From assembly GCA_035652815.1 (NCBI GenBank), contig DASRDB010000008.1, positions 62,001 to 126,000 on the forward strand: a stretch of 64,000 nt of DNA. The letters run 5' to 3'. Below, in pieces: positions 50,698 through 58,395 of the stretch; the first letter of the stretch is position 1, and each line of letters opens with the position of its first letter. A program made the position numbers and the translations under genes. This DNA comes from DASRDB01 sp035652815 (lineage in GTDB: Bacteria; Chloroflexota; Ktedonobacteria; Ktedonobacterales; Ktedonobacteraceae). Under the pieces are notes generated by a model, which saw only the letters and a program-made list of their open reading frames with translations, was not told the origin of the DNA and made no database searches.

Positions 50698-51303
50698 GTG
50701 AGCCAGCGCTCTCAGCGAAGACCTCAGCATAGCGAAAAGGATATCGAGCGGCGCTATCGTCTGATACGCGAGATTATTGAGACGATTACGCTCACGCTGC
50801 TAATGTTCCTGGTGCTGCGCCTCGCTGTCCAAAACTATCGCGTGGATGGGCAAAGTATGGAGCCGACGCTGCATAACTATGAATATATTCTTGTAGACAA
50901 GGCGGCTTACCTCTTTCACGCTCCGGAGCGCGGCGATGTGATCGTCTTTGCCTATCCGCACGATACCAGCATCGATTATGTCAAGCGCATCATCGCCATT
51001 CCCGGCGATACCATTAGCGTCGTGGGAGAGCGCGTGACGGTAGATGGCGTGACGCTGCACGAGCCGTATGTCAATAAGGACGATCCCTATAATCCCTTTC
51101 CGCCCATCGTCCACCTGCATGTCGGCTCCAACGATTACTTCGTTATGGGCGACAACAGGGGCAATAGTTCGGATTCGCGGCAATGGGGTTTCGTGCCTCG
51201 CCAGGATATTCTCGGCAAGGCCGATTTTATCTACTGGCCCTTCAATGTAAATAATTACGGCCTGTTGCAGGATTATTCAAGCGTCTTCGCGGGGGTACAT
51301 TGA
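50698..51303 (+). CDS. lepB: Signal peptidase I
   Basis: This 201-residue type I signal peptidase has one membrane helix (ETITLTLLMFLVLRLAVQNY), the catalytic Ser in DGQSMEPTL, the catalytic Lys in VKRIIAIPGDTI, and the box E motif MGDNRGNSSDSRQWG. It removes signal peptides on the outer face of the membrane. GTG at 50698 is the start because GAGGAG lies 5 nt upstream; an in-frame ATG at 50653 lies within the PHP gene. It follows the PHP gene closely and converges with accC. Confidence 0.95.
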   Translation: MSQRSQRRPQHSEKDIERRYRLIREIIETITLTLLMFLVLRLAVQNYRVDGQSMEPTLHNYEYILVDKAAYLFHAPERGDVIVFAYPHDTSIDYVKRIIAIPGDTISVVGERVTVDGVTLHEPYVNKDDPYNPFPPIVHLHVGSNDYFVMGDNRGNSSDSRQWGFVPRQDILGKADFIYWPFNVNNYGLLQDYSSVFAGVH

Positions 51304-51320
51304 AAAACATGGTGTGTTTA

Positions 51321-52892
51321 TCACCACCCGCGAATCGCCTCGCGCCTGCCATAGTCGCGCCAGCGATTGGTTTCCGCGCCGTTTTCGCCGACGGGCTTTC
51401 TGCGCAGCTTCTCCTCTTCGACATGCTCGTGCAGCAAGAGGCTGCCAACAAGCGCGGCAACCTGCTCTGGCGTCAGCTTGCCATCGCTGGAAGCCGCCTG
51501 CTCAGCGGTGATGGCTTGCGTTTCAGGTTCGCGTGTATTCCAAACTTCAGCGATGAAATCGGTGGAGAAGTCACCGGCATTGAAGCGGGGATTGTCCATC
51601 AGCCAGCGCGCAAAGGGAATGGTTGTGGAAACGCCGAGAATCTGGTACTCATCCAGGGCGCGGCGCATGCGAGCAATGGCATGCGGGCGGTCCTTTGCCC
51701 AGACGATCAGCTTGGAGAGCAGCGGGTCATAGAACAGCGGCACCTGCAAGCCAGGATAGAGGCCGCTATCGACGCGCACGCCGGGGCCTGATGACTCTTG
51801 TAACGCGACGACGGTGCCGGTGGCAGGCAGGAAGCGGTTATCCGGGTTCTCGGCAGAGATACGCACCTCGATAGCCGCGCCGCGCAGCTTAATATCATCT
51901 TGCGTAAAGGAAAGGGGCAGACCGGCTGCCACACGGAACTGTTCCTGCACCAGGTCGATGCCGGTACACAGCTCGGTTACAGGATGCTCCACCTGTATGC
52001 GGGCATTGACTTCCAGAAAATAAAAGTTACGGTCAGGGCCGACCAGAAATTCAGCCGTACCGGCATTGACATAGGAGATCGCGCGTATAAGCCTGAGCGC
52101 GGCTGAGGTCATGCGCTCGCGCAACTCTTCATCCATGATGGGCGATGGGGATTCCTCGACCAGCTTCTGGTGGCGGCGCTGAATGCTGCACTCGCGTTCG
52201 CCCAGGTGAACGGCGTTGCCATGCGTGTCGGCGATGAATTGCACTTCGATATGGCGCGCCGGATAGACGGCCTTTTCCATATAGACGCGGTCATCGCCGA
52301 AGGCGCTTTTGGCCTCGCTGCGGGCTGTGCGCAGGGAAGCGGCAAGCTGCTGCGGTTCATGCACGAAGCGGATGCCCTTGCCACCGCCACCGGCAGCCGC
52401 CTTGAGCAGGATGGGATAGCCAATTTTTTCGGCCACAGCCGCAACCTGGTCGATATCCATATTATCAAGCAGTGCGCCAGGGACGATGGGCACATCGACG
52501 GAGCGGGCGGTGTTGCGGGCCGCCGTTTTCTCGCCCACGGCTCGTTGTACATCGGCAGGCGGGCCAACAAAAATTAGCCCGGCCTCGGTGCAGGCTTCGA
52601 CGAACGAGGCGTTCTCCGAGAGGAAACCATAGCCGGGGTGTACGGCCTGCGCGCCGGATTTTTTCGCGACCTCGATGAGGGTGGGAATATGCAAATAGCT
52701 TTTCGCGGCCTGCGATGGGCCTATATGATACGCTTCGTCAGCCATGCGCACGTGCAGGGCATCGCGATCGGCATCGCTGTATACGGCAACCGTCGCCAAT
52801 CCTAGCTCGCGGCAGGCGCGAATAACGCGAATAGCGATTTCGCCGCGATTAGCTATCAGTACTTTTTGAAATGGCCAGTTCTCTACGGACAT
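51321..52892 (-). CDS. accC: Acetyl-CoA carboxylase biotin carboxylase subunit
   Basis: This 523-residue protein has the biotin-carboxylase N-terminal domain (KVLIANRGEIAIRVIRACRE), HPGYGFLSENASF, the ATP-grasp glycine loop AAAGGGGKGIRFV, and EVNARIQVEHPVTEL. It carboxylates biotin on BCCP using bicarbonate and ATP. The standard enzyme has about 450 residues; here a C-terminal tail of about 60 residues rich in Glu and Gln is added, with no biotinyl-lysine motif. accB or carboxyltransferase genes are not adjacent. A family A hairpin lies upstream of its start. Confidence 0.93.
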   Translation of the reverse strand: MSVENWPFQKVLIANRGEIAIRVIRACRELGLATVAVYSDADRDALHVRMADEAYHIGPSQAAKSYLHIPTLIEVAKKSGAQAVHPGYGFLSENASFVEACTEAGLIFVGPPADVQRAVGEKTAARNTARSVDVPIVPGALLDNMDIDQVAAVAEKIGYPILLKAAAGGGGKGIRFVHEPQQLAASLRTARSEAKSAFGDDRVYMEKAVYPARHIEVQFIADTHGNAVHLGERECSIQRRHQKLVEESPSPIMDEELRERMTSAALRLIRAISYVNAGTAEFLVGPDRNFYFLEVNARIQVEHPVTELCTGIDLVQEQFRVAAGLPLSFTQDDIKLRGAAIEVRISAENPDNRFLPATGTVVALQESSGPGVRVDSGLYPGLQVPLFYDPLLSKLIVWAKDRPHAIARMRRALDEYQILGVSTTIPFARWLMDNPRFNAGDFSTDFIAEVWNTREPETQAITAEQAASSDGKLTPEQVAALVGSLLLHEHVEEEKLRRKPVGENGAETNRWRDYGRREAIRGW

Positions 52893-52915
52893 ACAGAGGC
52901 TCCTCTACCAGTTTG

Positions 52916-52964
52916 TCAAACGTCGTGTCATGCTTCGCTGCGCTCAGCATGACACGACGTTTGA
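52916..52964. repeat. Single-core family A hairpin with exchanged stem base pair
   Basis: 18-bp perfect arms (52916-52933 and 52947-52964) surround TTCGCTGCGCTCA. The inner stem reads GTCATGC/GCATGAC instead of the usual GTCATCC/GGATGAC, a compensatory exchange, and the outer stem continues into AAACGTCGT. It lies just upstream of accC and divergent from the lipoprotein gene. Confidence 0.88.
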
Positions 52965-53190
52965 TCGACTACTACGCTGAATGTTCTGTGTTCTAGCACA
53001 AAGTATAGCACGCAGAAAACAACCTCACATAGGAAAAATGGGTAGGTTATGTCCGCCAAAAGTTTCATTTTGGCTGAATTTGGAGTAAAGTAGATTGCAG
53101 TGTTTTTCGGGGTGTTATTTCCACCGCTCGGTTGATAGATTGAAGTGCATCTCTGCGATAGACAGGCGAAAGACCTGAAGGAGGCAAGTA

Positions 53191-54438
53191 GTGTTACCGC
53201 GACGTTTTACCAGGATGAGGTTATTTTTCTCCATTCTTTCTGGTCTAGTTATGATACTTGGGGGATTGAGCGCCTGTAGTTCAAATCAAGGCCCACAATT
53301 TACCAACTCTAACCCCATTACGATTGGAATTTCGCTATCTCTTACGAAAGACTTTGCGCAGGATGGTCAGGCCATGAAGCAGGGCTACCAGCTCTGGGCG
53401 GACCTGCTCAATCAGCGTGGTGGGCTGCTTGGCCGCCCGGTACAGCTCAATATTCTTGATGATAAGAGCGACCCGGATCAGGTTGCGAAAAACTATGAGA
53501 CGCTCATCAGCCAGGATCATGTCGATCTTGTCCTGGGTCCGTTCTCCTCTTTGCTGACAAAGGGTGCTGCTCCCGTCATTCAGAAGCATGGATACGCTTT
53601 CATTGAAGGCGCGGGCGGAGCGCCATCCGTCTTTGACAAGCACTGGAACAACCTGTTTGATGTCTCGCTGCCGGTTCAGAACAACCTTCTCACCTTCGCC
53701 TACTACATTCTTTCACTCCCGCCCGATCAACGGCCTCACACTGCCGCGTATGTTTCTTCAGATGATCCATTCACCTTTCCGCAGGTGCAATTGGTGCAGC
53801 AGTTGTTGGAAAGAGGGGGAATAAGGACGTTATTCCCCTATACGCAATATCCCGAGGGCAACGACCCGACACCATTTGCGCGCAAAATTGCCCAGGCTCA
53901 TCCTGACATGGTCGTGCTTGGCACCCTGCTCCCCGATATCCAGACCGAAGTGAAGGTCTTTAAGCAGATGCATTATAACCCGAAAGCGATGATTGCGACG
54001 GCGGGACCCGACCTCGGGCAGGACTTCGTCAAAGCGGTGGGTGGAGTCAAGTATACAGAGGGCGTCTTCGTGCCGAATGGCTGGTATCCCCAGGCAAACA
54101 ACTTCGAGAATGCCACGATGGTGCAGGCCTATACGGCTCGCTATAATGTCACACCCGACCAGATCAATGGTGATGTTGCCGAGGCTTTTTCAGCTGGTCA
54201 GGTGCTGGAACAGGCGGTGACGAAACTTGGCAAAATCGATAACGCGGCCATCATTCGCGAACTGCACTCCGGCGAGGTGTTTAACACCGTCCAGGGCACC
54301 GTTGTCTTCGCTGCTGATGGAGAGAATACCGATGCCATCGCTTACCTGTTCCAATGGCAAAACGGCCAGTTCATCCCCGTATATCCGTTAACGGCTTCCC
54401 AGCAAAACCCGGAATATCCGAAGCCAGTTGACTTCTAG
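53191..54438 (+). CDS. ABC-type solute-binding lipoprotein (branched-chain amino acid-like)
   Basis: This 415-residue protein has a lipoprotein signal with lipobox GLSACSS (Cys at about 30), then a type I periplasmic binding fold: ITIGISLSLTKDFAQDGQAM, GGLLGRPVQLNILDDKSDPD and VDLVLGPFSS. This is the Leu/Ile/Val-binding family. GTG 53191 has AGGAGG upstream. No permease or ATPase gene is near. The next gene, in the same direction 350 bp on, is a PilJ-like receptor. The binding protein may feed a sensor rather than a transporter, by inference. Confidence 0.9.
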   Translation: MLPRRFTRMRLFFSILSGLVMILGGLSACSSNQGPQFTNSNPITIGISLSLTKDFAQDGQAMKQGYQLWADLLNQRGGLLGRPVQLNILDDKSDPDQVAKNYETLISQDHVDLVLGPFSSLLTKGAAPVIQKHGYAFIEGAGGAPSVFDKHWNNLFDVSLPVQNNLLTFAYYILSLPPDQRPHTAAYVSSDDPFTFPQVQLVQQLLERGGIRTLFPYTQYPEGNDPTPFARKIAQAHPDMVVLGTLLPDIQTEVKVFKQMHYNPKAMIATAGPDLGQDFVKAVGGVKYTEGVFVPNGWYPQANNFENATMVQAYTARYNVTPDQINGDVAEAFSAGQVLEQAVTKLGKIDNAAIIRELHSGEVFNTVQGTVVFAADGENTDAIAYLFQWQNGQFIPVYPLTASQQNPEYPKPVDF

Positions 54439-54790
54439 ATAAGCAACGGGCAGGGAAAAGCGATCTAGTCTACATTCCGGCAAATGCCGCTTTTCCCTGA
54501 ACATATCTCATTTGTATGAAAATGGTAGGAAATTCAGGTGAGTCAATCACCCAAAAGTTCCATTTCTCGCAGTTGTGATGTACACTACAGGAGAAAATAG
54601 TCTCAGGGGTTGGCCTGTCTCATTGAGATACATCAATGTGCCTGGCAGAGCATACACGTGCTGTTTCACAAGCTATTCCTCTACCTTAGTAACGATTGTG
54701 CCTGCCATGCAGGGCAGAATTGTTCTCCGGTTATCAGGATCAAAGCCTGTGATGAGCAGTACATGGTGTATGAGAAGGGATTGAGTTGAT
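54439..54790. other. 352-bp gap between lipoprotein and receptor genes
   Basis: A hairpin with 12-bp arms (CAGGGAAAAGCG at 54451, complement at 54488-54499) follows the lipoprotein stop; no T-run, so it is a weak terminator at best. Nothing else was recognised. Short ORFs here lack support. Confidence 0.55.
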
Positions 54791-57001
54791 ATGATCAAAT
54801 TTTTCTCGAACATACCTATCTTCCGACGCCTCTTCATTGCGTTTGCGGTAGCGGCTGTCATTCCAGGTATCGTTATTATTTTGCTTGGCAACTTTTATAT
54901 TAACTCACTGACCATTCAAGGCCAGGCAGTAGCAACAAGCTTCGACGCGCAGAGTGTCGCGGCCCAGCAGCAGGCAAACCTGCAACGTATGAACGCGCTG
55001 CTGCAAACCGACTTTAACCAGGTCTTTGCCAGCCTGAGTAATGTGGTGAAGGACTCCTCGCTCTATGCATCAGGTGGGTTGAATGATAAAGAACTGCACT
55101 ACCTCGAGGCACAATTTCAGCAGACGCTGACGACATACATAGGTAAGTACGAACTCGCCACTTCGGGCAATATGGCTAATGTTCGCACCATCCTGCTCAA
55201 TGACGACCCGACCAACGGTAACAACATTATCACTGCTCAGAAAACGGCTCTCGATAATACCTCTGGTTACTGGAAGAAATACAAACAGAGCCAGGATGCC
55301 CTTTTAATCACCCTGGATACTTTGCAGCAGGATGTGCTAAACGGCAACATTCCTTCTCAGGCTCAGATCAATGCTGATTATAACAAGGCCTATCCCACGA
55401 TGTGGCAGGCCAACTTCGATTTCACCAACCTGAAAAATAGCTGGCAGGATGTCGTGGATACGGCGTCAAACATGGGCAAGTCCGTAACCGCAGTCGGTGC
55501 CTCACAAACGCAGCCTGTGATCGTTGCGACCGCAGCCGCCTTTGTCATGACCATCCTGGTGGTTATCGCAACCGGTTGGCTTGTGAACATCACCATCACA
55601 CAGCCGCTGCGCCGCCTGGCTTCGCTCACGAGGCGCATCGCAAAGGGTGATACGCGAGCCAGGGCTACTGTTACCAGCCGTGACGAAATTGGCCGCGTAG
55701 CAGAAGCCATGAACAACATGTTGGAAAACATCGTTCACCTTATCCAGGAAGCGCAGACCCAGCGCGATGCCCTGCAGGGTCAGGTGGAGAAACTGGTCAG
55801 CGAGGTGAGCGGCGTCGGTGAAGGTGATCTGCGCGTGCAGGCCGAAGTGACAGCAGATGCTCTGGGTGTGCTGGCCGACTCCTTCAACTACATGGTAGAG
55901 GAGCTGGGCAGCCTGGTGGTGCGCGTGAAAATGGTGGCCCACGAAGTTGAGAGCTCCACGACGATGACTTTCGAGCGCATGTCGCAACTGGTAGAATCAG
56001 CCGATATGCAGATTAGCCAGATCGGGCAGGCCGCTATCGAAATCGAGCGCATGGCCGAATCGAGCCGCCAGGTCGCCGAACGCGCTCAGATCCTGTACAG
56101 TATTGCGCGTGAAGCGCGCCAGACAGCCCAGGGAGGACGAGCCTCGGTGCTACAAACCATCGAGGGCATGGGACGCATCAATAACTACGTGCAGGAAACA
56201 TCCAACAAGGTGCAGGCCCTGAGTGAAAGCTCACGTGAGATTAACAACATCGTAGAAGTGATCTCCAACATCGCTCATCAGACGAATCGCCTCGCTCTGG
56301 ACGCCGCCATTCAAGCGGCAATGGCTGGTGAAAACGGTAAAGGCTTTGGCGCGGTCGCCGCCGACATCCGGCGGCTGGCCGAACGCGCGAAGGAGCAGGC
56401 TGGTTCGATTGCGCGTATCGTCCGCAGCGTCCGCGAAGATATCGGCGCAGCGGCGGTTTCGATGCGTGACACGGAACGCGAAACAGCGAGTGGAGCGAGA
56501 CTGGCCCAGGAAGCTGGGGCATCGCTCGAATCGATCTTCTCGGTTGTTGAGCGGCAGGGCCGCGAAATTGAAACCATCAACCAGATGGCGAAGCAGCAGG
56601 AGCAGTCCTCCAGCATAGTAGTGCAAATCATGCAGGCGGTCTCCAATGCCACGCAGCAAAGTAGCTCCAGCACACGCGAAGCCGCGCAGAACATGGAACG
56701 CCTGGCCCGCCTCGCCGAGCAACTGCTGGCCTCGGTGGAAGCCTTCAAGCTGCGCGACAACCTCAACTACTATACGCCTACTAATGTAATGGCGACACCG
56801 GAAACGGAACCCGAAGGCATGCTCTCAGTAAGCGGCTACTTCCGCACCGTCACGGCAGGGAGCGCTTATCCTGCAAATGGAGGAAACGCCTTCTTGCCAC
56901 CAGGTCCCTCACAGTATCCACCGTATGCCCCGTTACCCAGTCCGCAAAATGGATACGGCAACGGCACAAACGGGCGTTCATCACATCCACAGTGGCAGTA
57001 G
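54791..57001 (+). CDS. PilJ-like methyl-accepting chemotaxis protein
   Basis: This 736-residue protein has two membrane helices (about 15-38 and 235-260) around an extracytoplasmic helical region rich in Gln and Asn, and then HAMP domains (about 260-315 and 340-375). The signalling hairpin tip is AHQTNRLALDAAIQAAMAGE, and NGKGFGAVAADIRRLAERA follows. The AIQAAMAGE form is typical of PilJ, the receptor of twitching or type IV pilus Chp systems, rather than flagellar receptors. A Pro/Tyr/Gly-rich tail of about 60 residues follows. No cheA, cheW or pil genes are in the window. A strong terminator follows the stop. Confidence 0.92.
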   Translation: MIKFFSNIPIFRRLFIAFAVAAVIPGIVIILLGNFYINSLTIQGQAVATSFDAQSVAAQQQANLQRMNALLQTDFNQVFASLSNVVKDSSLYASGGLNDKELHYLEAQFQQTLTTYIGKYELATSGNMANVRTILLNDDPTNGNNIITAQKTALDNTSGYWKKYKQSQDALLITLDTLQQDVLNGNIPSQAQINADYNKAYPTMWQANFDFTNLKNSWQDVVDTASNMGKSVTAVGASQTQPVIVATAAAFVMTILVVIATGWLVNITITQPLRRLASLTRRIAKGDTRARATVTSRDEIGRVAEAMNNMLENIVHLIQEAQTQRDALQGQVEKLVSEVSGVGEGDLRVQAEVTADALGVLADSFNYMVEELGSLVVRVKMVAHEVESSTTMTFERMSQLVESADMQISQIGQAAIEIERMAESSRQVAERAQILYSIAREARQTAQGGRASVLQTIEGMGRINNYVQETSNKVQALSESSREINNIVEVISNIAHQTNRLALDAAIQAAMAGENGKGFGAVAADIRRLAERAKEQAGSIARIVRSVREDIGAAAVSMRDTERETASGARLAQEAGASLESIFSVVERQGREIETINQMAKQQEQSSSIVVQIMQAVSNATQQSSSSTREAAQNMERLARLAEQLLASVEAFKLRDNLNYYTPTNVMATPETEPEGMLSVSGYFRTVTAGSAYPANGGNAFLPPGPSQYPPYAPLPSPQNGYGNGTNGRSSHPQWQ

Positions 57002-57017
57002 AACAGCGGCCAGAACT

Positions 57018-57054
57018 ATCCTCTTCCCTGGAAACCGGGGAAGAGGATTTTTTT
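57018..57054 (+). terminator. Rho-independent terminator after the PilJ-like gene
   Basis: ATCCTCTTCCC (57018-57028) pairs with GGGAAGAGGAT (57038-57048) around a 9-nt loop and is followed directly by seven T residues. It lies 17 bp after the receptor's stop codon and fits a standard intrinsic terminator. Confidence 0.9.
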
Positions 57055-57221
57055 ATGCCGACGAATCATAAGTTTTTAGTTATAGTTAGCATCCATAACC
57101 CCTATCCAAATCCATAGACAGAAGCAAGCGCGGCCTGTTAGACTTGAATATAGACAGATAAAACTTGTATGGCTGTTTTCATATAAGTTGAGCTATATAA
57201 ATGCATTAAAGGAGACCGAAC

Positions 57222-57458
57222 ATGATTGCACAGAGAATGATCACCAACAATGGAGTTGTATTGAGCGATGACGCAACTGTGCAGGCAGTAATGGCGATCC
57301 TTACCCGCAACCAGCCCGTAGCCTCGTATCATTGGATATGCGAGACCTGCGGCATGATTCATACCGGCTCCAAACCAGAAGCATGCGAAAGCTGCGGAAA
57401 AGAAGTATCCCCTTTGCATGATACCGAATTGCGCCGCGAAATGTTCAGTCGCTGGTAA
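57222..57458 (+). CDS. Rubredoxin-like small zinc/iron ribbon protein
   Basis: This 78-residue protein has WICETCGMIHTGSKPEACES followed by CG, i.e. two CxxC knuckles (C40-C43 and C55-C58), as in the rubredoxin-like domain of rubrerythrins. The N-terminus (about 35 residues) shows no known domain. Cysteines may bind iron or zinc; the YHWICETCG start favours the rubredoxin-like fold. AAAGGAG lies 7 nt before the ATG. It is monocistronic and ends before a strong terminator. Function unknown; electron transfer or protein binding are both possible. Confidence 0.8.
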   Translation: MIAQRMITNNGVVLSDDATVQAVMAILTRNQPVASYHWICETCGMIHTGSKPEACESCGKEVSPLHDTELRREMFSRW

Positions 57459-57529
57459 ATACCTATATGGCCTGACATAAACCTCCTTTCTTGTAACTCA
57501 CAATACTATCTCGGGTAAATCGACGTACA

Positions 57530-57566
57530 AAAACGCGGACAACCATTGCGGTTGTCCGCGTTTTTT
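57530..57566 (+). terminator. Rho-independent terminator
   Basis: AAAACGCGGACAACC (57530-57544) pairs with GGTTGTCCGCGTTTT (57550-57564) around 5 nt and is followed by a T-run. It lies 70 bp after the rubredoxin-like gene. A-tract plus T-tract flanks make it usable in either direction. Confidence 0.9.
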
Positions 57567-57639
57567 CGTTTTGGCATCCATAGTCACAAACCTGCTGTTA
57601 GAAAATTGTTAGAAATATGTCTAAAAATCGTTAGAACAC

Positions 57640-57668
57640 TTGACAAAATTTGAGAGGTGAGTTATCTA
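57640..57668 (+). promoter_or_regulatory. Promoter of the DoxX gene
   Basis: TTGACA (57640-57645) and TATCTA (57663-57668) are 17 bp apart. Transcription would begin about 50 bp before the DoxX start. ftsH follows DoxX by about 125 bp and could be read from the same promoter. Confidence 0.65.
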
Positions 57669-57727
57669 AAATATAGAACACTGCTCTTTGGTGTTCTACA
57701 ACAGAATCAGGAGAAAGGAGGATGTCT

Positions 57728-58270
57728 ATGGTGACAAGCATTGCTCTCTTACTTCTGCGACTGACAGTGGGTATCATCTTTCTTCTGCATGGGGCGCAAA
57801 AACTCTTCGGTGTGCTGGGTGGACATGGCCTGAACGGCACAACCCAGTTTATGGAGAATCTGGGCCTGCGTCCGGCCCGGTTCTGGGCGATTGTGGGGGC
57901 GATAGGCGAGTTTCTGGGCGGTTTGCTGGTGGTTCTGGGCTTCCTCACCCCCATTGGTGCGCTTCTGGTTACGGGCGTTATGCTGGTTGCCATCGCTAAG
58001 GTTCACTGGCCAAAGGGCTTCTGGAACATGCAGGGCGGCTACGAATACAACCTCGTGCTTGGCATCACCGCCGTTGCGCTCGGCCTGATGGGAGCCGGGG
58101 CCTGGTCGCTGGATGCTGTTCTGGGCTGGAGCGCGCTAAGCGCGACCTTCTTCGTGGTCGGGCTGGTGGTTGTGGCGATTGTCCTGCTCATCGCCATCCC
58201 GGCGGGCAACTGGATCGCCGAGCATTCCGGCTTCGGACGCGACCGCATGGAGCATCCAGCAAGCGTGTAA
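57728..58270 (+). CDS. DoxX-family membrane protein
   Basis: This 180-residue protein has four membrane helices and the DoxX pattern: LLLRLTVGIIFLLHGAQKLF, GLRPARFWAIVGAIGEFLGG, LTPIGALLVTGVMLVAIAKV and a final hydrophobic helix. Members are often tied to redox stress or sulfur metabolism, but activity is poorly defined. The start at 57728 (MVTSIALLL) has GGAGG 6 nt upstream; the ATG two codons earlier is too close to it. Between its own promoter and ftsH. Confidence 0.9.
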   Translation: MVTSIALLLLRLTVGIIFLLHGAQKLFGVLGGHGLNGTTQFMENLGLRPARFWAIVGAIGEFLGGLLVVLGFLTPIGALLVTGVMLVAIAKVHWPKGFWNMQGGYEYNLVLGITAVALGLMGAGAWSLDAVLGWSALSATFFVVGLVVVAIVLLIAIPAGNWIAEHSGFGRDRMEHPASV

Positions 58271-58395
58271 TGCCCAGGTCGAGAGGCGGTCTGTTATCGC
58301 CTCTCGACCAAATTTTTTGAATAAGGGGCATTGCAAAAATTAGAAGGGGAGAACAACCAGTTATGCCTGATATCCGAATAAAGGAGGAGACAACT

